This document shows positions 19,683-29,772 of a DNA stretch of 64,000 bases, one piece after another. Both the position numbers and the translations under genes were made by a program. The notes beneath the pieces are model-generated. The model had not been told where the DNA came from and ran no database searches. It worked only from the letters and a program-made list of their open reading frames with translations. The stretch comes from Acinetobacter sp. NIPH 2100 (GTDB lineage Bacteria; Pseudomonadota; Gammaproteobacteria; Pseudomonadales; Moraxellaceae): positions 1,349,924 through 1,413,923 of the forward strand of contig NZ_KB850224.1 in assembly GCF_000369805.1 (NCBI RefSeq), read 5' to 3'. Numbering within the stretch: the stretch's first letter is position 1; each line of letters opens with the position of its first letter.

Positions 19683-20390
19683 ATGATGCGCAATGAAGTC
19701 CTACATGGTTATTTGATTCATCATCGTAAATATCGTGAAAAAAGTCATATTGTGCATTTATTTACACAAGAATATGGTCGAGTGGATGGGATTCTAAGAC
19801 AGACCCCACCGCCGCAATATCAGCCTATTCGTCTGCAAGCCACAGGCAAATCTGAACTAAAAAACTTCACAAAACTGGAAATTCTGAATCAACCTGTATT
19901 TTTTCATGGTGATGCATTTTTTGCTGGTTTTTATTTAAATGAAATTCTATTGCGACTATGTCCTTTAGAAGAGATGATGCCGCAAACATTTGAACAATAT
20001 CAGTTGATTTTAGTGCTGTTACAGCAATTGGCGACACACGAACAAGCTGCTGTATTTCTCCGGCAGATTTTACGTCAATTTGAGCATGTACTCTTGCCAG
20101 AACTTGGTTATGCCATTGATTTTTCAATAGATGCGAGCCAACAAGACATTCAGGTCAATCAGCATTATCAATTTCAGCTCAATGATGGCTTTTTGCCAGT
20201 TTCACAAGCCTCGCGTTCAACACTTGATGGCGCGTTGATTGCGTCAATGCAAAGTTATGAAGATGGACGGGATTTTTCTCACGAACAGTTGCAATTATTG
20301 GGTAAACTATACCGTCAAATGATTAGCTCCTTGTTGGGTGATCGACCGCTGAAAAGCCGTCAACTTTGGATCCAAAGTACACAAACTTGA
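19683..20390 (+). CDS. recO: DNA repair protein RecO
   Basis: Recombination mediator (235 residues) that loads RecA with RecF/RecR. An N-terminal OB fold (HGYLIHHRKYREKSHIVHLFT, then GRVDGILRQ) is followed by a helical domain with RLCPLEEMMP. No zinc-finger cysteines are seen, as in other gammaproteobacterial RecO. Tandem ATG codons at 19683 and 19686 make the start uncertain by one residue. The era-recO-pdxJ order is conserved. Confidence 0.92.
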   Translation: MMRNEVLHGYLIHHRKYREKSHIVHLFTQEYGRVDGILRQTPPPQYQPIRLQATGKSELKNFTKLEILNQPVFFHGDAFFAGFYLNEILLRLCPLEEMMPQTFEQYQLILVLLQQLATHEQAAVFLRQILRQFEHVLLPELGYAIDFSIDASQQDIQVNQHYQFQLNDGFLPVSQASRSTLDGALIASMQSYEDGRDFSHEQLQLLGKLYRQMISSLLGDRPLKSRQLWIQSTQT

Positions 20391-20445
20391 TATTCCTGAT
20401 GTATTGAAAATAATTATTCAGGGCTAAACCGATAGGATATTTTTT

Positions 20446-21174
20446 ATGGCTGCAATCTTAGGTGTAAACATTGATCATGTTGCGACATTAAGACAAGTAC
20501 GTGGTACAACTTACCCTGATCCAGTTCAGGCTGCTTTGGTGTGTGAACAGGCAGGTGCTGAGGGGATTACGTTACATTTGCGTGAAGATCGCCGCCATAT
20601 ACAAGATGATGATGTACGTCGTATGCGTCCATTATTAAAAACACGTATGAATCTGGAATTGGCGGTAACCGATGAAATGGTTGCGTTTGCCAAAGAGATT
20701 CAACCTCAGCATGTCTGCTTTGTACCTGAACGTCGTCAAGAAGTGACCACGGAAGGTGGATTGGATGTGGTTGGGCATTTTGAAAAAGTAAAGGCAGCAA
20801 CACAAGCATTGACTGCAATTGGCAGTGATGTGTCTTTGTTTATCGATGCAGATTTGGCGCAAATTGATGCAGCAGTTGCCTGTGGTGCACCGACCATTGA
20901 GATTCACACGGGTGCATATGCAGATGCCGAGACTACAGAGCAGCAGCAAGCTGAATTAGCACGTATTATTCAAGGTGCAGAGTACGCGGCAGCCAAAGGT
21001 TTGGTGGTGAATGCAGGGCATGGCTTGAATCTGGAGAACGTTGCTGCAATTGCTGCGATCCCTCAAATTCATGAACTCAACATTGGTCATTCGATTATTG
21101 CCGATAGCGTATTTGTTGGTCTGACTCAAGCGGTAACAGATATGAAAGCAGCAATTCAGGCTGCTGCGAGATAA
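20446..21174 (+). CDS. pdxJ: Pyridoxine 5'-phosphate synthase
   Basis: Condenses 1-deoxyxylulose 5-phosphate with 3-amino-2-oxopropyl phosphate to pyridoxine 5'-phosphate, the last ring-forming step of de novo vitamin B6 synthesis. TIM barrel of 242 residues. Conserved stretches are [44 protein letters not shown] and [16 protein letters not shown]. Full length. miaE begins 4 bp after its stop. Confidence 0.96.
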   Translation: MAAILGVNIDHVATLRQVRGTTYPDPVQAALVCEQAGAEGITLHLREDRRHIQDDDVRRMRPLLKTRMNLELAVTDEMVAFAKEIQPQHVCFVPERRQEVTTEGGLDVVGHFEKVKAATQALTAIGSDVSLFIDADLAQIDAAVACGAPTIEIHTGAYADAETTEQQQAELARIIQGAEYAAAKGLVVNAGHGLNLENVAAIAAIPQIHELNIGHSIIADSVFVGLTQAVTDMKAAIQAAAR

Positions 21175-21178
21175 GTTG

Positions 21179-21835
21179 ATGAGTAGTGTAAATTATGACG
21201 AGTTAATGCAGCCTGTCATTGGGTTTTTAGGTTGTACAACTCCTCAGGCGTGGTTGGATGAAGCTGTTAATAATCTTGATGTATTAATGCAAGATCATGC
21301 TAACTGCGAGAAAAAAGCGGCAAGTACAGCCATGAATTTGATGTTCCGCTACAGCTTTTTTACAGACCTGCAAGTGAAATTGGCACAATTGGTGCGTGAA
21401 GAAATGCTGCATTATGAGCAGGTTTTGGAATTCATGAATAAACGTGGCCAAGAGTGGAAGGGTTTGAGTGCCGGGCGCTATGCAGGTGGATTACGTAAAG
21501 AAATCCGTACCTATGAGCCTGAGGCTTTAATTGATGTGATGATTATTGGTGCATTTGTCGAAGCACGCTCGTGTGAGCGTTTCTATGCGCTGGCACCGAT
21601 TGTTGATGATGAACTGGGGCGTTACTACCGCTACCTGCTTAAATCAGAATCGCGTCATTTTGAGGACTATTTAGCACTGGCTTTGGATGTTGCAAAAACT
21701 GCAAAACTCAAAGATCCAGAAGAGACGATCCAGAAACGTATTGAGCATATTCGTGAAGTGGAAAAGAATCTGATTTTAAGCCCAGATGATACGTTCCGTT
21801 TTCATAGTGGTGTGCCAGCACAGGTCGCTGCCTAA
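21179..21835 (+). CDS. miaE: tRNA 2-methylthio-N6-isopentenyladenosine hydroxylase
   Basis: Non-haem di-iron monooxygenase (218 residues from the ATG) that hydroxylates ms2i6A37 in tRNAs reading UNN codons. The ferritin-like helices carry the metal ligands in EKKAASTAMNLMFRYSF, REEMLHYEQV, FVEARSCERFYAL and SESRHFEDYL. A TTG one codon upstream is less likely than the ATG. It follows pdxJ at once and is ended by a terminator, so it is the last gene of this transcription unit. Confidence 0.9.
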   Translation: MSSVNYDELMQPVIGFLGCTTPQAWLDEAVNNLDVLMQDHANCEKKAASTAMNLMFRYSFFTDLQVKLAQLVREEMLHYEQVLEFMNKRGQEWKGLSAGRYAGGLRKEIRTYEPEALIDVMIIGAFVEARSCERFYALAPIVDDELGRYYRYLLKSESRHFEDYLALALDVAKTAKLKDPEETIQKRIEHIREVEKNLILSPDDTFRFHSGVPAQVAA

Positions 21836-21848
21836 GTTGAATTAAAAG

Positions 21849-21881
21849 AAAAAAGCTTCTGTTGATCAGGAGCTTTTTTTT
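21849..21881 (+). terminator. Rho-independent terminator after miaE
   Basis: Hairpin AAAAGCT / AGCTTTT around GTTGATC with one internal mismatch, then a T run. Confidence 0.75.
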
Positions 21882-21910
21882 ATGGGGGCATTCTCATTAT
21901 TGAGTAATAA

Positions 21911-21941
21911 AAAAAGCCCCGATCAATGATCAGGGCTTTTT
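21911..21941 (-). terminator. Terminator of the tRNA-Asn pair
   Basis: Strong hairpin AAAAGCCC / GGGCTTTT with inner GATCA / TGATC. The T tail on the minus strand lies directly after the tRNA genes; an A run on the other side lets it work both ways. Confidence 0.8.
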
Positions 21942-21948
21942 AGAATCT

Positions 21949-22024
21949 TGGCTCTCCCACCTGGGCTCGAACCAGGGACCTGCGGATTAACAGTCCGTCG
22001 CTCTACCGACTGAGCTATGGGAGA
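21949..22024 (-). tRNA. tRNA-Asn (anticodon GUU), copy 1
   Basis: 76-nt cloverleaf on the minus strand. It has 5' acceptor TCTCCCA paired with TGGGAGA, D-arm AGCTCAGTCGGTAGAGC, anticodon loop CTGTTAATC (GUU), T-arm GGTTCGAGCCC and an encoded CCA end. It lies 9 bp downstream of a second near-identical copy. Confidence 0.95.
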
Positions 22025-22033
22025 ATAGTAGAT

Positions 22034-22109
22034 TGGCTCTCCAACCTGGGCTCGAACCAGGGACCTGCGGATTAACAGTCCGTCGCTCTACCGACTGAGC
22101 TATTGGAGA
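22034..22109 (-). tRNA. tRNA-Asn (anticodon GUU), copy 2
   Basis: 76-nt tRNA, identical to its neighbour except for one acceptor-stem pair: 5' TCTCCAA pairs with 3' TTGGAGA. Anticodon GUU and an encoded CCA end. It is the promoter-proximal gene of the pair. Confidence 0.95.
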
Positions 22110-22255
22110 ATCTGATGCGCATTTTAGGCATGAAAAGCAGATGCGTCAACAACAATAGTAAATAAAATTAACCGTTTGCTTGATTAATAATCTTTTTGCT
22201 CTATAAACAAGAAAAATTGCAAAAAATTAACTTTATTCACTTAAAAATTAATCAG

Positions 22256-23479
22256 TTATTGTGCATTTTCTTTAAATTTGGCTAAGGCATCAATTCGATA
22301 TTGAATCAGCATTTCACCAATTTCTGGGCCAGTGACATGTTCAGGTAAATCTTGTGCACGTATATTTCTGACAATTTGCATCGCATCTAACATATATTGT
22401 GCTTGGGGATAGGGACGTTGCTCTAAACCTAAACGCCCTTTGGCATCACATTCACAGGCCTGAACAAAAGCTTCCACTTTTTCAGGTCGACGCAATACAT
22501 CTAAACGTTGTAATAGACGCCATAAAGTACCTGGTTTCAGGTTCTTGACTTGGTGACATTTCAAATGCTCTTTACACACAATTAAGGCTAGGCTTTTTAA
22601 ATGTGTAGGTACTTTTAAACGGTCACAGAGATCTGTCACCGGCTTTATACCACGTTCTTCATGCATAATATGTCGTGGCAATTCATCCACAGGGGTAAGT
22701 GCCTTACCAAGATCATGAACAAGCACTGCAAAGCGCACATCAAGCGCATATTCTGCTAAACAGGCTTGTTTGAGTGCCATGAGGGTATGAATACCACAAT
22801 CAATCTCAGGGTGATACTCAGGGCGTTGTGGTACACCAAATAACGCGTCAATCTCTGGAAATAAGATTTTTAAGGCATCACACTCTTTGAGTGTTTGGAA
22901 GTAGACATCTGCATGGTCTTCGAGCAAAGCACGTGAGGTTTCTTTCCACACACGTTCAGGTGTTAATGCATCAAGCTCACCAGATTTGGCAATCTGCTGC
23001 ATTAATTGCAGAGTTTCATCTGCAATTTTAAAGCCGTAGCTTGCGTAACGGGCAGCAAAGCGTGCTACACGAAGGACACGTAGTGGATCTTCGGTAAATG
23101 CATCTGAAACGTGGCGTAGAATTTTTTGATCTAAATCGTGCTGTCCCCCATAGGGATCATACAGTTTACCTGCATCATCCATCGCCATTGCATTAATGGT
23201 TAAATCACGACGAATCAGATCTTCTTCTAATTTAACGGTGGTGTCAGTAAAAAATTGAAAGCCGTGATAACCCACACCAGATTTACGTTCTGTGCGAGCA
23301 AGGGCGTATTCTTCTTTTGTTTTTGGATGTAAAAATACAGGAAAATCTTTGCCAACGGGTTGATAACCTTCAGCCAATAATTGCTCGGGCGTTGCTCCAA
23401 CCACCACATAATCTTTTTCGTGATAGGGATGGCCGAGCAAATGATCTCGAACAGCACCGCCTACTAAATAAACTTGCAT
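22256..23479 (-). CDS. cca: Multifunctional CCA-adding tRNA nucleotidyltransferase
   Basis: Adds or repairs the 3' CCA end of tRNA (407 residues). The head domain has the nucleotidyltransferase motif YLVGGAVRDHLLG and the catalytic-region DYVVVGAT. RRDLTINAMAMD is the template Arg region. The C-terminal HD phosphohydrolase domain (FAVLVHDLGKALTP) makes it the long, gamma-type enzyme. An in-frame codon at 23500 exists, but the ATG at 23479 gives the family N-terminus MQVYLVGG. The ribosome-binding site AGAGG is part of a hairpin arm after maeB. Confidence 0.94.
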   Translation of the reverse strand: MQVYLVGGAVRDHLLGHPYHEKDYVVVGATPEQLLAEGYQPVGKDFPVFLHPKTKEEYALARTERKSGVGYHGFQFFTDTTVKLEEDLIRRDLTINAMAMDDAGKLYDPYGGQHDLDQKILRHVSDAFTEDPLRVLRVARFAARYASYGFKIADETLQLMQQIAKSGELDALTPERVWKETSRALLEDHADVYFQTLKECDALKILFPEIDALFGVPQRPEYHPEIDCGIHTLMALKQACLAEYALDVRFAVLVHDLGKALTPVDELPRHIMHEERGIKPVTDLCDRLKVPTHLKSLALIVCKEHLKCHQVKNLKPGTLWRLLQRLDVLRRPEKVEAFVQACECDAKGRLGLEQRPYPQAQYMLDAMQIVRNIRAQDLPEHVTGPEIGEMLIQYRIDALAKFKENAQ

Positions 23480-23482
23480 GAA

Positions 23483-23527
23483 AAAACCTCTATTCTTCAC
23501 ACAATCATGCTACAGAATAGAGGTTTT
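23483..23527 (-). terminator. 14-bp hairpin ending maeB and covering the cca ribosome-binding site
   Basis: Perfect 14-bp stem AAAACCTCTATTCT / AGAATAGAGGTTTT with a 17-nt loop. On the minus strand it is followed by two more T residues, so it looks like the maeB terminator. Its 3' arm contains AGAGG, the only plausible Shine-Dalgarno sequence of cca, 7 nt before the ATG. Confidence 0.75.
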
Positions 23528-23575
23528 CTCAAGCGTTAAGCGAAGCTTTTCAAGAAAAGCGAGGCTTAAGTCGAA

Positions 23576-25846
23576 TTAGTTTTGACTTTGCTGAATTTCG
23601 GCAACCGTTAATGCTGTCATATTCACCAAACGACGAGTCGTTGCTGTAGGTGTAAGAATATGAACAGGTTTTGCAGCACCTAGTAAAATAGGACCAATGG
23701 TCACATTATTACCAGAAGTCGCTTTTAACAAGTTAAATGAAATGTTCGCTGAATCTAGGTTAGGCATAATCAATAAGTTTGCTGAACCTTTGAAACGTGA
23801 GTTAGGAAATGCGAAGTGACGAATATTTTCATCTAATGCCGCATCACCATGCATTTCACCTTCCACTTCTAACTCAGGTGCTTGTTCTGAAAGTAAACGA
23901 TAGACTTCGCGCATTTTTTGTGCGCTTGCGTCAGTCTGGTCGCTACCAAAGCTTGAGTGAGAAAGCAGGGCAACACGTGGTGTAATACCGAAACGACGAA
24001 CTTCTTCAGCCGCTAAAATGGTCATTTCAGCAAGTTGAGCCGCTGTTGGGTTGGTATTTACATACGTATCAGCAATAAATAAATTGCGATCTTCAAGCAT
24101 CAATGCATTCAGCGTGAAGAAGGTACTGCGGCCTTCTTTTAAGCCAATCACGTTTTTCACGAAATCTAAATGAATGTCATAGCTTGAGTAAGTACCACAC
24201 AACATACCATCAGCTTTGCCAAATTTAACCAACATTGCTGCGATGAGTGTAGAGCGACGACGTGCTTCACGTTGCGCATATTCAACTGTCACGCCTTTAC
24301 GTTGCATGATCTGGTGATATTCTTTCCAGAAATCATCATACGACGGATTTTTTTCCTGATCGACGATTTCAATGTTTACACCATGTTGTAAACGTAAGCC
24401 TAGCTTTTTGATATTGTCTTCAATCACGGCAGTACGACCAATCAGAATTGGTTTCGCTAAGCCTTCATCAACCACAATCTGAACAGCACGTAATACGCGT
24501 TGGTCTTCACCTTCAGCATATGCAATGCGTTTTGGATCAGTCTTCGCTTGAGAGAAAATCGGTTTCATCAAGAATGCTGAGTTATAAACAAACTCAGAAA
24601 GACGTTGACGGTACGCAGAGAAGTCTTCGATTGGACGTGTTGCGACACCAGAATCCATTGCAGCTTTTGCTACGGCAGGCGCGATTTCTAGAATCAAACG
24701 TTGATCAAGTGGACGAGGGATAAGGTAATCACGACCAAATGAAGCAGATTTTTCACCATAGGTTGCAGCATCAGCTTCAACATGTGCCATGCGTGCGATT
24801 GCGTGTACGCATGCAATCTTCATTTCTTCATTAATGGTGGTTGCACCAACATCCAATGCACCACGGAAGATGTAAGGGAAGCAAAGCGCATTGTTTACTT
24901 GGTTTGGATAATCAGAACGTCCAGTTGCCATAATGACATCTGGGCGAACTTCATGTGCATGTTCAGGTAAAATCTCAGGATCTGGGTTTGCAAGTGCAAA
25001 AATAATTGGATTTTCAGCCATTTCTTTAACCATTTCTTTGGTTAAGATGCCTGCTGCTGAAAGACCCAAGAACATATCAGCGCCTGCCATAACTTCATGT
25101 AATTGGCTGACTTGAATGTCTTGAACATAACGTTTTTTCGAATCATCCAATCCTTCACGAGATGTTGTGAGAAGACCACGAGAGTCTGCAACGAAGATAT
25201 TGGCTTTGTTTACGCCTAAAGCACAAAGTAAATCTAAGCACGAAAGTGCTGCTGCACCTGCGCCTGATGCAACAATTTTGATTTCATCAATCTTCTTGTT
25301 CACCAGTTGCAAAGCATTGAGCAATGCTGAACCGACAATAATACTAGTACCATGTTGGTCATCATGGAATACTGGAATTTTCATACGTTCGCGAAGTTTC
25401 TTCTCGATGTAGAAACATTCTGGTGCCTTGATATCTTCAAGGTTGATACCACCGAAAGTTGGCTCTAGAGATGCAACGATATCAACGATCTTATCTGGAT
25501 CATTTTCAGCAATTTCGATATCGAATACATCTACGCCAGCGAATTTTTTGAATAGAACGCCTTTACCTTCCATTACCGGCTTAGAAGCAAGCGGACCAAT
25601 ATTTCCTAAACCAAGCACGGCTGTACCATTACTCACAACCGCGACCAGATTACCGCGAGCTGTATATTTCGCAGCAGCAGAAGGGTCACGTTCGATTTCC
25701 AAACATGGAGCAGCAACACCTGGGGAATATGCAAGCGCTAAATCTCGTTGGTTAACGAGCTGCTTGCTAGGTGTCACACTGATTTTGCCTGGTGTTGGAA
25801 ATTCATGGTAATACAAAGCGGCTTGTTTTAAAGATTGATCGTCCAT
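23576..25846 (-). CDS. maeB: NADP-dependent malic enzyme with phosphotransacetylase-like C-terminus
   Basis: Oxidative decarboxylation of malate to pyruvate, supplying NADPH and pyruvate. The 756-residue MaeB type has a malic-enzyme half (residues 1 to about 420; [20 protein letters not shown], a Rossmann site [23 protein letters not shown]). A phosphate-acetyltransferase-like half follows (about 430-756; [24 protein letters not shown]). In E. coli MaeB the second half is regulatory and inactive as a transferase. Full length. Confidence 0.95.
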   Translation of the reverse strand: MDDQSLKQAALYYHEFPTPGKISVTPSKQLVNQRDLALAYSPGVAAPCLEIERDPSAAAKYTARGNLVAVVSNGTAVLGLGNIGPLASKPVMEGKGVLFKKFAGVDVFDIEIAENDPDKIVDIVASLEPTFGGINLEDIKAPECFYIEKKLRERMKIPVFHDDQHGTSIIVGSALLNALQLVNKKIDEIKIVASGAGAAALSCLDLLCALGVNKANIFVADSRGLLTTSREGLDDSKKRYVQDIQVSQLHEVMAGADMFLGLSAAGILTKEMVKEMAENPIIFALANPDPEILPEHAHEVRPDVIMATGRSDYPNQVNNALCFPYIFRGALDVGATTINEEMKIACVHAIARMAHVEADAATYGEKSASFGRDYLIPRPLDQRLILEIAPAVAKAAMDSGVATRPIEDFSAYRQRLSEFVYNSAFLMKPIFSQAKTDPKRIAYAEGEDQRVLRAVQIVVDEGLAKPILIGRTAVIEDNIKKLGLRLQHGVNIEIVDQEKNPSYDDFWKEYHQIMQRKGVTVEYAQREARRRSTLIAAMLVKFGKADGMLCGTYSSYDIHLDFVKNVIGLKEGRSTFFTLNALMLEDRNLFIADTYVNTNPTAAQLAEMTILAAEEVRRFGITPRVALLSHSSFGSDQTDASAQKMREVYRLLSEQAPELEVEGEMHGDAALDENIRHFAFPNSRFKGSANLLIMPNLDSANISFNLLKATSGNNVTIGPILLGAAKPVHILTPTATTRRLVNMTALTVAEIQQSQN

Positions 25847-26037
25847 CTGAGTCTCGTTTGTTCCGATAATAATCAGACATATAGAAGTCTAATTACTATA
25901 TTAAGATAAGTGCACAAGAATATAGCACTAGTTCATGCTTTCGCACAGTCAAAAAAGCTTATTTTCACTCAACTTCGAGCTTATTGACAATCGATGTGGC
26001 GTGTAAAATAAACGGCCAAAAAGCTCAAAATTAGCTA

Positions 26038-28935
26038 TTAAATGGAATATTTTACAGTTGACTGTTGCATCTGTTTTTGCAGATATTCCGTTGCATGGGC
26101 AGAAGTAAGTGGTTGTGAAAATAAGTAACCCTGTAATATGTCGCAATTTTGTCGTTTCAAATATTCGTATTGCTGTTCAGTCTCAACGCCTTCTGCTACA
26201 ACTTTTAGGCCAATGGTTTTGCCCATGGCAATCATGGCATTAACTATCGCATCTTGTTTAGCATTGCCAATTTTTGAAATAAAAGCGCGATCAATTTTTA
26301 AAATGTCAATTGGATATTCGGTTAAGTAGGCGAGTGAGGAATAGCCTGTCCCAAAGTCATCTAGCGCGATTGAAATCTGACGTTCTTTAATGGCATGTAA
26401 TACTGTTTTGACACTTTCAGTATTTTCAATAAAGGCCGATTCGGTAATTTCCAGTTCCAGATTTTTCCCTGAAATGGCATAGGTATTTAACACCGCATCG
26501 ATATCATGCAGTAGTTGACCACGTAAAATTTGTTGCGCCACAATATTGACCGCAATGTTGATATTGTTAAAACCAAGCTTTTGCCAGGTTTGTAATTGTT
26601 TAGCGGCTTCATGCAAAACGAACTGACCAATATCAGAAATCAAGCTGGTACTTTCCGCCAAAGGAATGAAAATGCTTGGCATGATCAAACCCTTGGTTGG
26701 ATGTTTCCAGCGAATCAGGGCTTCAAAACCATTAATGTGACTATTGTGCGCATTGATTTTTGGTTGATAGTAAACAACCAGTTCATTGTTTTGTATGGCT
26801 TTTCTGAGGTCGAGTTCTAAATCTGTATATTTCGCAACAAAATTGGCTCTTTCATTTGAATAGTAGCGAATGGTATTGCCGCCCAAACGCTTTGCTTCAG
26901 TCAGTGCTTGTTCTGCATGGGTATTTAAATTATCGACTTGGCGACCATGTTCAGGATAGATGGCAACACCAATTGAAATACTGACGAAGTACTCTTGATC
27001 AGCCAGATAAAACGGTTTGCTGAAGGCTTCAACAATGTTATTGCAGAGTTGATGAATTGGCGGGTGCAGCGGCGACATTTCGTAAATAATTGCAAAGTCA
27101 TCTGCGCTTAAGTGCGCGACCAACAGAGCATCAATATTACTAATGCGCAAACGCTGTGCAACCTGTTTCAGCAGTTCATTACCTGCTTGGTTACTGATAA
27201 TTTCATTCAATGCACGGAAACGATCGATATTTAAACGGATCACTGCTAAATGCTGAATCGAAGCTTCATTCACCAAATACTGATGTAATTGTTGCTGATA
27301 ATAAAAACGGTTGGGCAGATCAGTAAGCGTATCGTAATTGGTCAGATAAGATAAACGTTGTTCCTGATGTTTGCGTTCGGTCTGGTCTGAGACAATGCCA
27401 ATATAATTGATGACGCGATCTTGCTCATTTTTCACAGCATTGATATGGATCCATAAAAAACATGATTTTTCAGAATTATAAGTTTCTTGAAATTCACCTT
27501 CATACTCATGCTCTTCACGCAGGGTATCAAGAATAGACAAATGGAAATTATGGTGATGCTGTTTATTTTGTTTGGTAATTTCAAATAACTGTTTATTGAC
27601 GATCGCTTGTTTATCAATGCCAGTAAGTTGCTCGTATTTCGGATTCACTTCAATGTAGTTAAAGTTTTCATCTAAAATAAAAATGCCTTCAGAGGCTTGT
27701 TCGAATACACTGGCAGCGAGTTTTAAGCGCTCCTGATCTTTCTTTTCCTGATTGATATCACGATGAATACCCACCATTCTTAAAGGCGTATCATCTTTAG
27801 GGTCTCTTAAAATCACCTGGCCAACATCGTGAATCCATGTCCATTCGCCATTTTGACGCTTGATCCTGAATGTTTCTTCATAACGTTTAGTTTGGCCACA
27901 GAGGTGATTGTATAAGGTATTTTTTACACGTTCGATATCTTCTGGGTGAATGATTTTATGCAATAGGGTGTAGTGATTTTCAGAATTACGGGTGACTGCG
28001 TTGCTGTGCGCATTGGTCACACCAACGGTATGATTTTCAAGATTCCAATCCCAAGGGCGAATTCCCGCAGTTTCATGAGCAAAGGTTAAATTCTGACGAT
28101 GTTCTTCTAAACTTTCGTTCATCTGTGTTAGATCAAATGTACGTTCACGAACTTTCTGTTCCAATAAGTGATTATTAAACTGGAGTTGTGCTTCAATATC
28201 TTTGGATTTATTGACTTCACGTTGTAATTGTTGGCACAGCTCTTCTGTCCATTGATTGTGCTGTTCAGCGACATCAATCAATTGCTTATTCTTCTCTAGT
28301 ACCAAGGCCAGACGTTTGTGAATTTTGAAGGTGGCTTGAGCACATAGGACTGTTGCAAAAAATGATGAATAGTAAGCAAGATAGAACAGGGTATGATCAT
28401 GATCTCGATGCAATAACTGAGATGCGATGAGCGGTGTAATACTTGGGATAAAAAATAAAAAGAAATAGCGGATATGCTGAGTTAAGAAGGTCAGCGCAAT
28501 GATATGAGATGCGGTGAGTAACAATGCAGTCAAGGTTAAAACATGCGATCCAACCAGATGTGGGACGTCTACCATTAAATAATGATTAATTACAATGGTA
28601 TTGACCCCGATCAATAAGCCAGTAAAGAAACAAATCAACTGAAAAATAATATTGGTTTGCTTGGTGAAGCGAACGGATGAATAACGTTTGAGTAAAAAAT
28701 GGCAAATGCAGGAAAAACTAAACAAAATGACGAGAGTGATACTCATCCATTTTGTGAAGATATTCGATTCAAAAGAATAAAAAATACCGAATAGGGCATA
28801 ATCTAACAGACAAATGCAAAATACGCTTAATACGAATAGGCGCACATGATTTGGATAATCGATTTGATCCGTGTAGATAAACTGTGGCAAATTTTTTTCC
28901 TGAACCCCTAACATACAAAGAATAATCCTTTTCAT
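26038..28935 (-). CDS. Membrane PAS-GGDEF-EAL protein, probable c-di-GMP phosphodiesterase
   Basis: A 965-residue membrane sensor. Residues 30-200 hold about six hydrophobic segments. A coiled coil (205-280) and two PAS domains (about 285-400 and 405-520) follow. The GGDEF domain (530-695) has SADDF at 610-614 in place of GG(D/E)EF, so cyclase activity is unlikely. The EAL domain (710-955) looks complete: EAL 738-740 in GFEALIRWKHP, Glu in LELEITES, DDFGTGYSSL, DILKIDRAF, VVAEGVETE and LQGYLFSQPL. The protein most likely degrades c-di-GMP in response to a signal read by the membrane or PAS parts. It appears monocistronic. Confidence 0.9.
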   Translation of the reverse strand: MKRIILCMLGVQEKNLPQFIYTDQIDYPNHVRLFVLSVFCICLLDYALFGIFYSFESNIFTKWMSITLVILFSFSCICHFLLKRYSSVRFTKQTNIIFQLICFFTGLLIGVNTIVINHYLMVDVPHLVGSHVLTLTALLLTASHIIALTFLTQHIRYFFLFFIPSITPLIASQLLHRDHDHTLFYLAYYSSFFATVLCAQATFKIHKRLALVLEKNKQLIDVAEQHNQWTEELCQQLQREVNKSKDIEAQLQFNNHLLEQKVRERTFDLTQMNESLEEHRQNLTFAHETAGIRPWDWNLENHTVGVTNAHSNAVTRNSENHYTLLHKIIHPEDIERVKNTLYNHLCGQTKRYEETFRIKRQNGEWTWIHDVGQVILRDPKDDTPLRMVGIHRDINQEKKDQERLKLAASVFEQASEGIFILDENFNYIEVNPKYEQLTGIDKQAIVNKQLFEITKQNKQHHHNFHLSILDTLREEHEYEGEFQETYNSEKSCFLWIHINAVKNEQDRVINYIGIVSDQTERKHQEQRLSYLTNYDTLTDLPNRFYYQQQLHQYLVNEASIQHLAVIRLNIDRFRALNEIISNQAGNELLKQVAQRLRISNIDALLVAHLSADDFAIIYEMSPLHPPIHQLCNNIVEAFSKPFYLADQEYFVSISIGVAIYPEHGRQVDNLNTHAEQALTEAKRLGGNTIRYYSNERANFVAKYTDLELDLRKAIQNNELVVYYQPKINAHNSHINGFEALIRWKHPTKGLIMPSIFIPLAESTSLISDIGQFVLHEAAKQLQTWQKLGFNNINIAVNIVAQQILRGQLLHDIDAVLNTYAISGKNLELEITESAFIENTESVKTVLHAIKERQISIALDDFGTGYSSLAYLTEYPIDILKIDRAFISKIGNAKQDAIVNAMIAMGKTIGLKVVAEGVETEQQYEYLKRQNCDILQGYLFSQPLTSAHATEYLQKQMQQSTVKYSI

Positions 28936-29030
28936 TTTTTATCTATATTTACAGTCTTTGTTTTTTTGTAAACAGAGCAGAGTTTTATTTTAAATTAACG
29001 CTAAACATAACAGAAAGCAATGCCACTGCT

Positions 29031-29750
29031 TTAGTTCGATGCGAAGTGATAATTTAAAATGGATAACGCAACAACGGGTGCAGTTTCCGTTCTGAGCACA
29101 CGGTCACCAATACACCAGTTTTGGAATTGGTGTTGATTGGCAGTGTTAATTTCTGCTTCACTTAAGCCACCTTCAGGACCAATGAGCAAGGCTAAATCAG
29201 GGGAACTATTCAGCAATACATTGTTTTGGTCTTTATTTGGCGCGAGTACCAAACGAGATGCAGGTAGCTCGGAATTCAGCCATTCTGTTAAGGAAATTGG
29301 AGCGAGTACTTGAGGAACGCGATTCATACCACATTGTTCGCAGGCCGCAATTGCAACGGATTGCCAGTGGTCTAGTTTTTTCTGGTCACGATCATATTTT
29401 AAACGCATTTCACAACGTTCACTGGTTAACAGTTGAATGGTCGTAACACCCAATTCTGTGGCTTTTTGAATCGCATAATCCATGCGATCACCTTTACTCA
29501 TCACTTGACCTAAAACAACGGTGAAAGGTGCGGTACGATCAGCTGCTTCAAATTGATCAACAGAAACAAAAGCATTTTTCTTATTGATTTGCGTGAGTGT
29601 TACGACGTATTCACCACCTTTTCCATTGAAAAAGATGGCTTGTTCTTGTTCTTTTGCACGTAGCACGCGTACCCAGTGATGAAATACCGCCTCGGTTAAT
29701 TCAACAGTATTGCCAGTATTTAATTCGGTTTCGATATAAAAACGATTCAT
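29031..29750 (-). CDS. rsmE: 16S rRNA m3U1498 methyltransferase
   Basis: SPOUT-class methyltransferase (239 residues) that makes m3U1498 in 16S rRNA. An N-terminal PUA-like domain (HHWVRVLRAKEQEQAIFFNGKGGEY) precedes the knotted domain with KATELGVTTIQLLTSERCE and the SAM-binding LLIGPEGGLSEAEI. It is the last gene after ahcY and metF on the minus strand, 22 bp after metF, so it may share their transcript. Confidence 0.94.
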   Translation of the reverse strand: MNRFYIETELNTGNTVELTEAVFHHWVRVLRAKEQEQAIFFNGKGGEYVVTLTQINKKNAFVSVDQFEAADRTAPFTVVLGQVMSKGDRMDYAIQKATELGVTTIQLLTSERCEMRLKYDRDQKKLDHWQSVAIAACEQCGMNRVPQVLAPISLTEWLNSELPASRLVLAPNKDQNNVLLNSSPDLALLIGPEGGLSEAEINTANQHQFQNWCIGDRVLRTETAPVVALSILNYHFASN

Positions 29751-29772
29751 GCTTGGGTCGTGCTCGTACAGA

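Noticed and set aside
25428..25811. 127-codon frame antisense to maeB
   Set aside because: Mirror of a highly conserved catalytic region; no ribosome-binding site or own neighbours.
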